Under the pieces are notes generated by a model, which saw only the letters and a list, made by a program, of their open reading frames with translations, was not told where the DNA came from and made no database searches. Positions 44,590 to 58,700 of a DNA stretch of 64,000 nucleotides are shown piece after piece. Within the stretch, counting starts at the first letter, position 1; each line of letters starts with the position of its first letter. The stretch comes from Effrenium voratum (taxonomy: Eukaryota > Sar > Dinophyceae > Suessiales > Symbiodiniaceae), in NCBI GenBank assembly GCA_963377175.1, contig CAUJNA010000502.1, positions 269,001 through 333,000 on the forward strand, given 5' to 3'. A program made the translations under genes and the position numbers.

Positions 44590-45904
44590 AGGGTTTCTTC
44601 GGGTAAACCCCACCCCCCTCCCAGGTACCCACTGCCCCCAGGTCTAAAAAAATGGACCCGGATCCCGCCCCCCCGGGTCAAAAAGGGGCCCTGAGCCAAT
44701 ATCTCGCAACTTGGCCGAAGACCTCCGGCCGAGCCGCATGGATCTCACTTCGATCTCCGCGGCCGGGCGCCGCGGATCGAAACTGCGTTGAGGTCGGGGG
44801 GAAAGGGCCGCTTGCGACTACCCCTGGAGCCGCAAAAGGCCAGAAATGGCCAGAAGCCTGTGAAGATGAGGATTCGGACCCGAAAATGGGCGGAGCCGAA
44901 AAAAAAGAAGACTCGGAACCAAAACCTGGGGACCGTTTACTACATGGTTTCCCTTTGAACCAAGTTCATGTACCGAGCCTGGGCCGGCCTTGGACAAGGC
45001 GAGGCTCCGCTGCTCCCTCATATTAGGGAGGGCTCGTTTTCAATTGGACCATACGTGGATTGCTACCTAGCTAGGGGTGAGATTCATCTGGGTTGCAAAG
45101 TCCCAGGACTGAATTTGCCCGGTAGGTGGGCCATAAGCTGGCTTACTAACTACTAGCTTGGTTGAAGACCCAAATAGGCGGCTCGAGCCATCGAGGCGAC
45201 CTGGGTCATTCTGGGGGAAACGCGCAGGATCAACTTCCATTCGGTCTGGTAGGCCGATGTTAACTCCATGGGGGGCGCATCCCATTCGATCAGATCGGCC
45301 AATGCAGGGAGTCAAACAAAACGAGCCACTGTTCTAGCGGGTTTGGATCATGAGCAACCCAGCTGGGAATCCCTGATAATAACCAGACGTAAAGGGAACA
45401 GCACATCCAATGCTCAGGTTTGTCTCACAAGGGGAACCCCAACACGGGGCGGTTCACTTTGGTGTCCCTTGAAAATATTAACCACCAGCTCGCCATTACG
45501 ATAGAAACCCGCCCCGTTCTTTCTCCAAGGCTCGGTTCAGAAAGGCACTCGATGGGTTTTGAGCAGTGCAAAGGGCTCAAAGTACAAGCTGACAATGAGA
45601 AGGAACCGAGGGCCCACCAAAAACCGATACCCATCCACCTGTAGAAGTCCTAATGGACAACCCCAATCTGGCAATCATGTCCATTGCGCATATGATCAAT
45701 AGCACACGTTTCAGAATGGGGCTTCCTCAACAGCCAGCTTAAATCAGAGAAACAGCTAAGAGATGCCCAATGTGGCAAGCTTGACTTTTCTGAGTGGCCA
45801 AGTTGTACGTACCTCAGGATCCCTCTCCACTTTTCGCCGCTCTTGGGAAATCTTCCGCAATGAGTCGAAGACTCGCGGAAAGATCGGCGGAGTCTCTCGC
45901 TCAG
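44590..45904. other. Interval between WD40 gene stop and coiled-coil gene signal exon
   Basis: Should hold the WD40 3' UTR and the 5' part of the coiled-coil gene, including its split start codon. GC-rich patches near 44740-44810 and 45830-45900 could be UTR or missed exons; none can be assigned. Confidence 0.35.
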
Positions 45905-45943
45905 CTAGGGTTCCCCTGCGCCAAAGTCGTAGAGATACACCGC
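45905..45943 (-). CDS. WD40 gene last exon
   Basis: Reads AVYLYDFGAGEP-stop. Acceptor ACCCAG|GCGGTG. Completes the last WD40 blade (DNAVYLYDF). Confidence 0.6.
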   Translation of the reverse strand, partial: AVYLYDFGAGEP

Positions 45944-46661
45944 CTGGGTCAAGGTACCCCAGATCTTTCGCAGCGCGACCCAAGAATGCGAGGGTTTTCT
46001 CTTTTTTTGTTTCCGGGGACCCTGACCCCGAAATAACATCATTGGTCCGCAGCTGGAATGAGATGGAATGACCCCAAACTGAACCATCCTCGCTTTCTTC
46101 AAAGGAATCCCTAGATTCATTGCCTTCTCAGAACCAGCAAGTCTGGGTGCTTCTCTGGGCACTCGTTTTGTTGGCTGGTTGTTAAGGGCAACCTACCCCC
46201 AAAAAATGAGAGACTGAAGTCTAGGGCTGGTCCCTGTTTTGTCAAAAGCCATGTGCTTTCCTTGGAAAGAAAGAAACTGTTTTCCCTCTGATAAGCCGGT
46301 CAGGGCAATCTTTAGGTAACCCCACCCCCCCCCCCTGCCACAGGCATCCCGTTTCTGAAAATTCCTGGGGCCTCGGGTGGCGACTCAAATTATTTCGATC
46401 CAATGAGTTGTACTACCTGAAGGTTTGATATGACTTCTATTTTCCCTTGGTTGATTGCGGAATGGCAACTGGCAGCAGGCATAAGTTTGATACAGTTTGA
46501 CATGTGAATCCACCATGATCATTGAAGCAGGAGGCAACAATGTACGGTAAGAATCATTGACCAAAGGCAACCAACATAAAACCAAGCACAACTGCAGGAC
46601 AGGCATGACTCAGCAAACAATTGTGTGTTGGTCTTTGACTCCAAAACGTAAAGCAGTTTGA

Positions 46662-46727
<66 letters not shown>

Positions 46728-46728
46728 C

Positions 46729-46763
<35 letters not shown>

Positions 46764-49700
46764 GATTGGGCAACATGCACTGTCTAAAACAGTTCAAAGC
46801 TTAAAGGTTGTAACAACTCCGTAGGTGTAGAGAGTTGACTACTTAAAGCCGGTTTTAAAGCGTAGCCAAACCCAGGCGCATTGTCCCTGCCATCGGTGAC
46901 CATGAGGTCGCCTTCCTTGCGGGGCGTGGGGCTCATGACGGAGGAAAGGAAAACTCTTCGGACCAAGATGGACCTATGTTGGTAGATGATCCCTAGGGTC
47001 GTCATGGACCAAAACCGGAAATAATTCGCATAGGAACATGGGCATCTGGGTAGGGAACCGCGTGTCCGAAGACTCTCCTGCAGATTCGCATGGAACCTAA
47101 ACACAGGGAGCTCATTTTGGTGGATTTATGTGGATTTACAGTTTGCAGGGAGTACCCACATTTGCATAGGAGTGCTGCAAGGGCGCCAGAGGGGAAAACG
47201 ATCAATTGGTCTAGTCAAGGTTCTACTATTTGCTCACGCCCAAATGGAATTGAACCCCTCTACTTGAGCATGTCCTTTGTTGGGGGGGCCTAATTAAACC
47301 TAAGGGAAGGCAAGGGGAACCCCTAAAATGTTGGCATGTTGAGGGCCCGAAGGTTTTAGGTAACTCGCCCGCCCCACTCGCCCGCCCGTTTGTTTGGCCC
47401 GTCCTCCGAGACGCACACGGAGCCCAGCCAGGCCTTCGGCGAGTGATTCCCCGAGGCGAATAGTTTTATGTATGCATAGGTGTCCTTTTGGTAGCATCCT
47501 TGGGTTGCACTGGTGGATGGCATAACACTCATCTAAACCAGTGGAACTGGAACCCATCTGTTTCTACTCAAAGTACCCTGAAAAGGACACTTAGGGTAGG
47601 TTACCAAACGCTTTACCCGGTTTGTAATTAAACGGGAGTCCAAACTTGGCTACCTAGCATATGGTGACTGGAACCTCCAACAGGGTTCAATAAAGTGACA
47701 TCCTCAAGATTACCCTCAAGGTCCCGGACACGAACACTATTTTGAGAAGCTCTCAAGATACTGGCTTTAGGGGACCCCTTATAATGACACACCAGTAAGG
47801 AATCCCCTAGGGATCTTCATGGCTTTACTCCCGGCTAAGCTCCTTGCATCGGCTCACTAACCTGGCCTTCACAAGTTGATCGATTTGCTCCTGGAGCTTC
47901 CAATAGGAAATACCCTGCAAATTTCTATAGCACGCCCCCCAAAATGAGACTCAGGCTTGGGGTTTCATGCTACTGCAATTTGTAGGGCAGTAAAGGGGAC
48001 CTCGCCTAAACACCCCCCTCCAGGAAACAAAGTCCTTTAGAGACCCGTTTACTTTCAGCATCACGAAGCGAAAGTCATCTAACGCTGGCCCGCGGATGGG
48101 TAGAGTCCACTTTGCACCAGTTGGTAGCTGATTTCTTCCAGTATGCATAGGATTTCGTTCATGTTAAGTGGTGCCAAGGGGCGTAGATTTTGTCTCCCTA
48201 CCTGGCCCAACAGATCCCGGAGACACTCGGATCAGATCAATCGCCTTTTGGACAAACCAACAAGCGGGGATACGGAGGCGGGATTCCCTTGGCGCCATTT
48301 CCCATAAACTTAGTGAAGGGAATCCTCCCGTATCCAACTGGTTCCCCCTGTATCCCTGCTAGTTGGTTTCCCTGACGCCTTGTGGCTGGGAATGCAGAAG
48401 ACGAAGCTCCCGTCCTCCTGACAAGGCGCCGCGACATGCCGGAAAAAAAAGAAGAGGAAAAACATGGAAAAAAAAGGAAACCAAAAACGAAGGAATGTTT
48501 GGCAAAACCATTTGGCCGTGGGTCAAAATCGGTACCCCAAGACATGCAAAGGAAACGGGATTTTTGGCCAAACATTTGGCTGGGCGAAGAAAAACTAAAG
48601 GCGCTGGGGATTCCTTATCGTCCCGCATCTGGGTGAACCAACTAGAACAGCTTGGCCCTTTGGAGTACCCAATAAATGTGCGCCATACGGCTGTGGGTCA
48701 AGAATCGGTACCCCAAATGGCTTGCTCTGGGTGGAAACATGGATCAAAACCTGCGTTGCCATGGTGCTGAAATGTTGACCCATACCCATTTGGGTGTCTC
48801 CTTTTTAGGGTGTCCCTTAAAGGAGTGGTTTTAGAGGGCGGGCAATGGTTTCCCCTTTTGGGGGTCCCGTCTGTTGTCCCATCGCTTTGAGTATGCATGG
48901 CCTTGCTCAACCTGCCGCGGCCTTTCAACATTTTGGGCTTGCATGACTGAACATCCATGCCAAAGCCAAAGCCAAGCCCAACTAAGGTCCAAGGAGTCCA
49001 TGAGGGAACCCGCCCAATGCATCGCCCAAACTCCGCGCGAGGGTTGCCCTGAAAATGGTTACCTCGCCCCTGTGTGTCCCTGCGTTGAACACGCCACCCC
49101 CGCTTCCTTCGGTGCGAGGTCCTATTTTACCAAACATCAAGTGGACCGTTAACAAAAAACACGTAAACTGACACCCAGTGTGAGGGGTGTTGGTTTTCCA
49201 GTGTATTGTTCGCCAGTTGGCAAAATTATTATGTTTCTGGGCTGCCTTGTTGCCGCGTTCAACCAGCAATGCGGGCACATGCCCACGTCAACAAGCATAT
49301 CAACGTCAACTCCATTTGCCCCTGGAAACATATGTCCAGTAGTGGTGGATCCTCTTTAAACCCAACAGGAAAGAAACATAATGGAAGATAGACTCATTAA
49401 GCAAGGTTTAAATCTTGAGCAAGCAAAAACCAAAGGCGCTGGGGATTCCTCATCGTCCCACATCTGGTGAACCAAAAGGAAAAACACAGCTTGGCCTTTT
49501 GGGGTACCCAATAAATATGCTCCATATTTGGTCAACCTTAAAACACAACATGAGCGAGCTGCAAAACCAGAAACCACTTTGGGTGGGAAGCTATCGTTTT
49601 TGGGGGGCCTTTTGTCGTTCCTGAAGGTTTCTGTGTTGGGTTTTCACTAAATCACCGAAAGCATATCTCTGCACCAGAGTTTAGCCTCTCTCTCACATCT

Positions 49701-52700
49701 TTTCTGGGACCCTAGACTCTGCGACTCTGATTGGTAGTTTGGGGGCCGGGGGCTTGGTCCTTTTATGGGGGCCTACCTCTCCACTTGCTTTCACAAAGAA
49801 CCAGGGATAATGCCCAAGATTTGAATGAACCTTGTATCCCTCCATGCGCAGCTAAAGTCTACCCCAGCTTTTGCCCATCGAAAATGCCGCGGTTGATTCT
49901 GGTCCGTATGTACTGCAAAATCCACCAAAGAAGATCTTCCAAGTGGCAGAAAGCTTGCATTTGACCCCCTTGTCTGAGAAGATTACCAAGTCGGAAACGC
50001 AAGTTGCTACAACCAACGTAGATATTCAAGTGCGTAACATAAGGGGCTAAATAGTTGCACACAATATGATATTGTAATCATGACAAAATTTGGGTTTAAG
50101 GTACCTCACAACCCCATTCCAAATGTTTAGCCTGTTGCAGTAGGGTTTGGGGTAGTAGTGCAAGTCCTCTTGCAGCCTGCACTTTTCCAAAATTGCTTCA
50201 GAGCCGTCTCGTCAAAGAGGCCAAGCAAAAGCGATTGTGACCCTCAATTGCCCAATAGCCCCAGGAGTATTGCAGTTTCTCACCCCAAAACCAAAACCAC
50301 AAGAAAAAACAACATTTACAGGAGTCCAAATCTTCATTGTGACACAAACTACCCATATGGGAGTGCCCTTCTCTGTGGTTCCAAAGGCACGATGTTCACC
50401 CAACTTAGCAAGTATGCTATAACCATGGTTGTAACTAGGGTAGCTGCAAGTGGTTGATCCCCACCTTCCGCCTAAGTTGGGGGTAGCTCACCATTTCTGG
50501 GGTCCGAGCAAAGAAACAGACCCATTTGCCCCACCCCACCCCCCCCACCCCCTCCCCCTTGGAGCCTTATCCCAGGCGATGACGCGGCCATCCAGCGCCG
50601 CGCTGGCCACCAAGTCCCCCGCCGCCTCGGTGACCGCCACCACGCGGCCCGTGTGCTGCTGCGACCTCGCGGACTGCCGGACTGGGAGGGAGGAGCCAAA
50701 GGGCGGCCAAACCCCCCGACGATTCTTCAAACCCGCGAGCGCCAGAACCCACGAACTCATTTTGTTTGAGCATAGCAACCACTGCCATGGTAGGAATTGC
50801 TATCAATTTGAAATTTCGGGGCTCAAAAGGGTTGGAGGGGCAGACGAGTGGAACAGCAAAAAGCAAAGTACTTCATGATTGACCAAGCAAAAGCCATCTA
50901 CCCAGTTGATTTGGATTGAGGTTCCGGGTAGCTTCCCCTTAGCCTGTGCAAAAGCCATGGGGTCAAGTCCCCAAACCACCAAACCAGCTTGCCTGAAAAA
51001 GGTGACCATTCCTACACAGTTCAAAATGGAAGGTACCACCCTTTTTGTGGGTTTAAAGGGATGCCAAAGGGCAACTACCATTTTGGTGGGATCCCCCCAA
51101 AATGGCGCACCAAAATAGTGTTTGTCTTTTCGACACCAAATGGTTGAGCTGCCCTTAACAAAGAGCACCCTCATGGTTGTCCTTGATGACAGGAATTGTT
51201 CCATACATGAGGCTCCTAGAACACGTGGGTCCCACAAAATTGAAGCAAAGTGAAGGGTACATACTTTAATTGGCGGCCATTGCAACGCATCCTGCCAAAA
51301 TAATATACAAGTTGTGAAATAGCCCCTTCGGTCGGCCATTCTCACTGAAAGCGGGATCTCCATGGCCACTCACAGAAATGGCAACCTCAAACCCAATTGG
51401 CCAATCCCCAATCCACAATCCTTCTTGGAAATCCGCCGCAAAGGAGACCCCTTGAGATTGCGCTAAGAGAGTACCCCTTGTTTGGTGGTTTTTCAGGAGA
51501 ACTTCGAAAACCACCATTTGTTTTGGGGGGGACCCCAAAAGAAAACGCACCAAAACGGGACTCCTGCAAAATTGTGCATCCCAGCGTCCACAGGATCTCC
51601 CAGTCCTCCCCCGGCAGCGTCTCGTCGCACTTCCAGCTGATGAGGTTCCCTGTGTCGTCTCCGGTCACAAGACCCTGCTCCTAAGCTTGAGATGGGTCCC
51701 CTTTCTGCCAGGGTCATATTCCAGCAGTATCTTAGCAAAAGAAAACCCAGGCATGCTTCAATATAGAGTCCACAAACCGAAACAAAAACAACAGGACACG
51801 GAATCAACTGCAGGCTGAGTTTATCTCTTTTCTCTAGGGTCTCTGAAGAGATTTGACTTTGGTCTTCACTTTAGGATATTTGCAAGCGCCTGAAATCTGA
51901 AAGATTAAACAAATAGTGGAAAAGAGGGTTGGGAGACAGCCACCCGTTTTGGAAGGAACCTCCACCATTTTGAGAAAGCTCCATATGGGTCTTTTTGGCT
52001 TTCTCTTTCTGGCCCATGTTGTGCCAATCCCTTCAACGCCATGGCTTTCAACGCCGACAGAACCATATTCTCAGCGACAAACCACCATTTCTGTGGGGGT
52101 CAATTTCGCATGGACCCCCCTGACCTCCGACCTCCGCGCCGACGCGCCGCCCGAGATCCCGAGGCGCCGTCATCTGCAGCGCCGACACCGCTGAGCGGTG
52201 GCCCACGCGCCGGGACAGCAGCGACAGCTTGGGACTCCGCAGCTCGATGCTGCCTGCGGCTCGAGCAGAACCAGCGGAACCAGCGGAACGAGCGGACGCT
52301 CTTTGCAGGGTCCATACCTGTGAGGCCCGAGGTGTGTGTGTGTGGGGCTTTTTTTTTTCTCAATGTTTGGTGTGTTTTTGTTCGAGAAAATCGTTTTTGT
52401 TGGGGTTGGTTGGCGTGTTATTGTTCGAGAAAAGCGGTTCTTTGTTTGTTTGGTGTGTTTTTGTTCGAGAAAAGCGTTTTTTGTCTTGGGGTTGTTTGGT
52501 GTGTTCTTGTTCGAGAAAAGCGGTTGTTTGTTTGTTTGGTGTGTTTTTGTTCAAGAAAATCGTTTTTTGTTGGGGTTGTTTGGCGTGTTTTTGTTCGAGA
52601 AAAGCGGCTCTTTGATTGTTTGGTGTGTTGTTGTTCAAGAAAAGCGTTTTTGTTGGGGTTGTTTGGTGTGTTCTTGTTCGAGAAAAGCGGTTCTTTGTTT

Positions 52701-55700
52701 GTTTGGTGTGTTGTTGTTCGAGAAAAGCGTTTCTTCTTGGGGTTGTTTGGCGTGTTTTTGTTCGAGAAAAGCGGTTCTTTGTTTGTTTGGTGTGTGTGTG
52801 TGTTCGAGAAAAGCGTTTTTTGGGGTTGTTTGGTGTGTTCTTGTTCGAGAACAGCGGTTGTTTGTTTGTTTGGTGTGTTTTTGTTCGAGAAAAGTGTTGT
52901 TTTGTTTGTTTGGTGTGTTGTTGTTCGAGAAAATCGTTTTTTGTTGGGGTTGTTTGGCGTGTTCTTGTTCGAGAAAAGCGGTTCTTTGTTTGTTTGGTGT
53001 GTGTTTGTTCGAGAAAAGCATGTTTTTGGGTTGTTTGGTGTGTTCTTGTTCGAGAAAAGTGTTGTTTTGTTTGTTTGGTGTGTCTTTGTTCGAGAAAATC
53101 GTGTTTTGTTGGGGTTGTTTGGCGTGTTTTTGTTCGAGAAAAACGGTTCTTTGTTTGTTTGGTGTGTTTTGTTCGAGAAAAGCGTCTTTTTTGGGGTTGG
53201 TTGGTGTGTTCTTGTTCGAGAAAAGCGGTTGTTTGTTTTTGTTTGGTGTGCTTTTGTTCGAGAAAAACGGTGTTTTGTTTGTTTGGTGTGTTTGGTGTGT
53301 TTTTGTTCGAGAAAAACAGTTGTTGTTCCATTTGTGTTTGTGAAACATGGCATGTGTTTCCACATTTCAAGCTTGTTTGGAGATTCGTGGGTAGAGTGTG
53401 TCTTGGACGGCAAAACAAAAGCGGACAAAGCCCATATGGGTATATGTCAAACTAGGACCCTCAAAATTGTGGTTGTCCTTTTGTTTTCCCTTTGAACCAA
53501 CCCTAAGAAGGGTACCCTCAAAAGAAACACGCCAACATTTCCCTTTTTGGTTTTAAGCATCCCGTTTTGGGCCCCGTAAGGTGAGTTTCCTCTGGCAGGG
53601 GTGATGTGTAACACAAGTACTATAGGACACCCTGCAGCTAGCAAATCAACTTGACCGATAAGAAAGAATATGAGTGCCCCCAACCACTTCGGAGCATTGC
53701 TTGATTGCCCACCTCTTTGGTTGGAAAGGAGCGCGGTTCCGCCTCAAAAAGACGAGGTTGTGTCAGAAAGTTGGTGTCAAAAGGATAACTCGGGGGCCTG
53801 GGATGTTGGTCGGGCAGATTCACTTTTCTGTTGAAAGCCCTGTCCCAAACAAATCATGGGTCCCTCCTGGATCTGGCGTGAGCCAAGCCGACCCCCTGTT
53901 TAAACATGTTTAAACAGCTATTGTCAGCTTCCCTCCAATTGGCAGGTTGGATTAGATTGGTGGTTTGGTGGTTAAGGAGGGGTTTCCCATTTACCCTCTA
54001 CAGGAACCAGGGGTTCAAATCCAATTCCAAGCGTATGGCCAAAGCAGGGTTTCTTTGTGCAACCAGCCCACCCAAGCGTATGGCCAAAAGGATCCCATGG
54101 CCATTCCCATGTGGTTCTAGCTGGTTCCACACAACTTAAGTCCAAGTTACACACATAACCAAGAAACAAAGAAAAGGGAAAGCCCTGAAACAGAAGTAAC
54201 AGGTGATATCCTTGACAGCAAACCCTCTTGGACTCAAATCTGGGGTGCACCGAAAATATGCTTTCAGTTTCTTCATGTTCCATTTATCCTAAACAAATCC
54301 GCATGTTTTGAAACATGCGCCTGTCTGTGTGTCACAAATAGGCTGTGCCATGACTACACTGTCATTTCAAAGGTCCTTGGCCACGCACAGAAAGCGGGAA
54401 CCTGAAACACCATCGCACACACCTCCATCCATCCATCCATCCGTCCGCCCGTCCGTCCGCCCATCCATCCATCTCTTGGTGCACGCAACGAACACCTCCA
54501 CCCCAACACAAAAGGAACCGCAGCATCCATCCAGTCCCTTCAAAACCAACCATCCCCACACACACACACATAACACACACACACACACACACCCTCCCAA
54601 GAACAACACGGCAACATGGCAGCAAACCTCCATCCATCCAATCCACTACACCTCACTTTCTGAGTGGACTGACCAAAAATAGTCTAAACTTGTTGGTTGC
54701 CACTAAACTGGTCCAACCCCAAGTGAAAGTCCATGAACTCAGGAGGGACACCCCCCCCGCCCCACAAGAATGTGACAGGAACACAACAGGGATCCGGATG
54801 CATGAAAAACACCCGAACATGGCAACTTGTACATGGTTTTTGTTTCCAGCTTTATTTTGGTGAACAAAAATCCAACATGTTTCAACGGGTTGCAACATGG
54901 AGATCTTTCAAGCCCTGCACTCAAGCCGCTTTGGCTTTCCGAAGCCAAGCCGCCGTCTTCCAGGCCCAGCGCCAGCACTTGGCCCTGCGCCAGGCTATGC
55001 ACGCGGCACCCCACCTGACGATGGCATGGACATGCGGGGAGTGTCAAAGGCAGTTCTCTCATAAAAAAAAATGGCCCGAGCTCATAAAACTCATAAACTC
55101 AAGGGAGATTTCACTCATAAAACTCAGAGCCATTTGTAGGTTGCCCTCTGGTGGACGTCATTTAAGTGGGGATTCATGTCCGCCAACCACTCATCGGGGG
55201 CTCGAACTCTTGAAATTCATGGCCATCAGAGGTATGTAGTAGGGTAGCACTTTGATTGTCATTGTGTAATTTGTGGTCTCTCTTAGCATCCATATGTTTT
55301 GAGTCGCCTGGAAACAAATAAAAGTAGATTTCCAGTAGTGCTAGATGGGAAAACAACTATTGATTTCAGCAAATGGGCGTGATCTTCCTTTATTCGGGCA
55401 CCTATTTCTGGTTGGGACTATCCCTTACTGATCTTCCTCTATCCGAATCGGAAGTTAGCCCAGATGTCGTCAAACGGCCCCCCGCGCCTGCGCCGCGCAC
55501 AGCGGCAGCACCCGCGACGGCTTCTGCGGCTCTCGCGGCTCAGCCGCCGCCTCCGCCAGCAGAGCGAGATCCCAGCAGAGCACCGAGTTGTCGGCGGCGG
55601 CGATGAGGAGGTGATCCTGGAGGTACAGAACCCCAATGTGCAACAGTGCTTTTTGTTGGGAACTGTGATGGGAAAAAGTAGCTGATCTGAGGTTCCTTCA

Positions 55701-58700
55701 AGATGGTGTGAGGTCTCAACGTGAACAAAGGACTGATAGCTCCGTTGATGAAGGTGTGGGTTACCTACAACTTTCACTTCAAGCGATACCACACCGAAAG
55801 GAAGCTCTAAAGGTGATAGTGTACCTCCGAAGGCTGAAGCAAAGAAAAACCCGTGCAAAGGTACCAATGGTCACTCAGCGGCATAGCCTATTTTGGGCTC
55901 CTTTGGCCGGTCGCATGTATCATCTTGCACAGAATGGCTGCCCAAACTAACTAGGGAGCCCGTGGCTTGTTTCAGGATATGCAGTTTCCCTGTGGATTTT
56001 GGTGCTGACTGTCTCTGGATACTTTTGATTTAGAGCTTGCAGGTCAAAAATGGGGTACTAATGGTTCCACAGCAATGCTCATGTTTGATATTTGCCATCC
56101 CAAGATGGGAGTTGATAATTTTGACCCAGACACACTTGAAGTTTGGTTTCACTTTGGAAACTTTTCGTGGCCCTTTTAGCTGTCCTTTTGGGCAACCGAA
56201 AAGCCCGAGCTTAGGATCAGAGTTCGAAGCTTCGGGGATTCTGAACCGAGCCCCGGAAAATCCGCAACAGTGTGCGCGTCGACAAAAAAACCACGTGGGG
56301 CTTGGCGCAGAAAGGGAACCCCCAAATACATCTCGATGCTCCTTTTGGCTTCCCTCAACCAATCCAAGGGTTCCGAGCCTCAACAAGCACCCACATGAAT
56401 ACCTGACATGACCAAGGAAAAGATCCGCATTTTGCCCTCGCTTGTGGTTCGTAAACTTGCGATGAGGGAATCCTTACATCTTAGGGGTCAAACTCACCTG
56501 GCCCATCTTCCTGGTTGCAGGGAGTGAGACGAACGAAGGGACCCTGCCCACAGACCATATAACCTCGGACAAAAGAACATGAGGAAATTGGGATCAACCC
56601 TCGGCTTTTGTGGGAAAATCGGGTTGTTCCCGGGCCCCCTATGTCCTGCCATATATTGTCAGTTGCTCATTGTCTTTGTGGGCACAAACCTTCAACCTTC
56701 GATGCAGGTGCTGGTTCTGGGCAAAACATGTCACAACCATGTCCAACAAAAACTGGTAACATACACAGCACCCGTTTACTTGCTGGTGCTCAGAAGTAGG
56801 GAAGGGAATGATCCCAGGCCGAGGGTTGGCCAATCCGAATTCACATCCCGAATTGAGAGCCCGATACGAAGGTAGTCCTTTGAAGGAACTCAAGGCCATG
56901 ATCAGCAGATAGCCTTTGAACCGCCCGAAGCTCAATTCAGCCATATTGGGGTCTTGGAACAGGGGCCTGTTTCAAGTTTTGCGAAAGGCAGATGTTCACC
57001 AGGTTATATGCATATAAACTAGTGAACCTGTCATCAATCACCTCAGACCATGGTTTGTACCTAGTTACTTAGCTGCACCAAGCCACATGTGCAGGAACTG
57101 CATGACAAGAATTACTAAACATGAGTACAAGCAACAGCACGAACCAACACATAAAGACAAGCGACACAAACAAGCAAAAAAAAAAAAGAAATGCAAAGGA
57201 GCACCAAGACCACAGACCCTCACACCACAGAAATGGTTTCATGTTTTGAGTCCCCTTCCTCGCCTAAAGTAACTGTTCAGGGAATGAATAACATACACAA
57301 GACCTGTTTGCTTGCTGGTGCTCTAAGTAGGGAGTGAGGGAATCAACCCAGGCTGAAGGAAACCGCCAGTTCCAGAGGGTTTTTCTGGGGGTCAGACACC
57401 AGTTCTCCTAACACCGCGCCCGGCAGGTCGGATTCCTGGACGCAGACATAGCAGGGCCTCTGCTGCTCTGTGACCTCGGCTTTTCGCCAGCTACGAGCTG
57501 CGCGAGCGGACGATGGGCCGGCTTGTAGGAGTCCACTGGAAATGCAGCCCTTTGGGAGAGGCATTTCCGCTTCCTTGATACCAATGGAAGGCCTGCCAAA
57601 TGACTCCTTCGTTCTATGTGAAGGGAAAGGAAGCTGGAACATCCTTCATTCCCCACAACTCTGAATGAAGCTGCTTTTCTAGATAGTGGGAACATATCCC
57701 CAAGTTCAGATTCTTGCTGAGAACCCTCCCACCCACCGACATGGAAGTGTCGTGGGGACATGTCCTAGTTTGTGGACCTCTCTTGGAGGGGCGAAATCTA
57801 AGAATCGAACACCAGCAACCCGAAAATATAGGTGGCGTCCTTGTGGCTTCCTTGAAACAAAACCCCAAAAAGGGTACAGCGCCTCTAAAAAAGACGCTCG
57901 AACCGTGCCGATGGGCCCAGTTCCTTGGGAGGGATCTGACCCAAGAAGCGGACGTTTGCCGGTTTAACGTTGACCCCGGATTCACAATCTCGGCCTGTGA
58001 ACAGGGTGGTTCCCCTCACTAAAACCAAACACCCCCTTAGTCCACCAGGGCTCAAAAATCTGGGCTTCCCTAGTAGAAATGAACAGAAATAAAAGACGAT
58101 AAAATAACAACTTGCCGGCAACAGCGAAGGCAAAGCTCCTTTTCGTTTTCTGGTTTCCGCGATGCACAGAAGCAGCGTGATGCAATCAACCGACATCATG
58201 ATCGGCCGAACGTGTGGCAAGGGCTCGCGGGGCACTCAGCGGCTTCGACCTACAGCAGTCTGCGCCGTAAATTGTCGCAAGAAATGTCAGGGACCCCTGG
58301 CAACCATGTTCCAAGTGCTTTCTCAAGTGCCTTCTCAAAAAATCCTTGTTCCGAGTGCTGAAGCTAAAAGAACCGGCCCGGCGCCATGCAGGTGCTTAGC
58401 TGCAGGCAGCTTGGCCGAAGGCTAGCCAGCTTCTTAAAAGCGCAGGATGGCCCTCTGTGCCCTTTCGAGATTCCCACTTCTTGACAAATCATGACAAATC
58501 CGAGTGCGCCTGTGTGCAGGGTGTGTTGTGTGAGGGTAGCCCCATATTAGTGAACCAAGCAGTTTATTAGCAGGGGGGGCCTGGTTTTAGTGGGGAATCA
58601 TCACTTTTGGGGGGGTGGTCAACACATGTCAACACCCCCCTATCTTTAAACTGGGGTTGCTTGATATGGGGTCAGCATTAAGCCTTTCACCTTGGTTTGC

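Noticed and set aside
52041..53495. 484-codon + strand ORF and matching minus-strand ORFs of 240-350 codons
   Set aside because: They run through the 40-45-bp minisatellite; the periodic peptides (FVWCVFVREK and THQTNKE types) come from the repeat, and both strands are open for the same reason.
57495..57521. Separate micro-exon PAHRPLAQL with a GTAGCT donor
   Set aside because: It would leave a 20-bp intron before the next acceptor; a single exon in the other frame joins both neighbours better.
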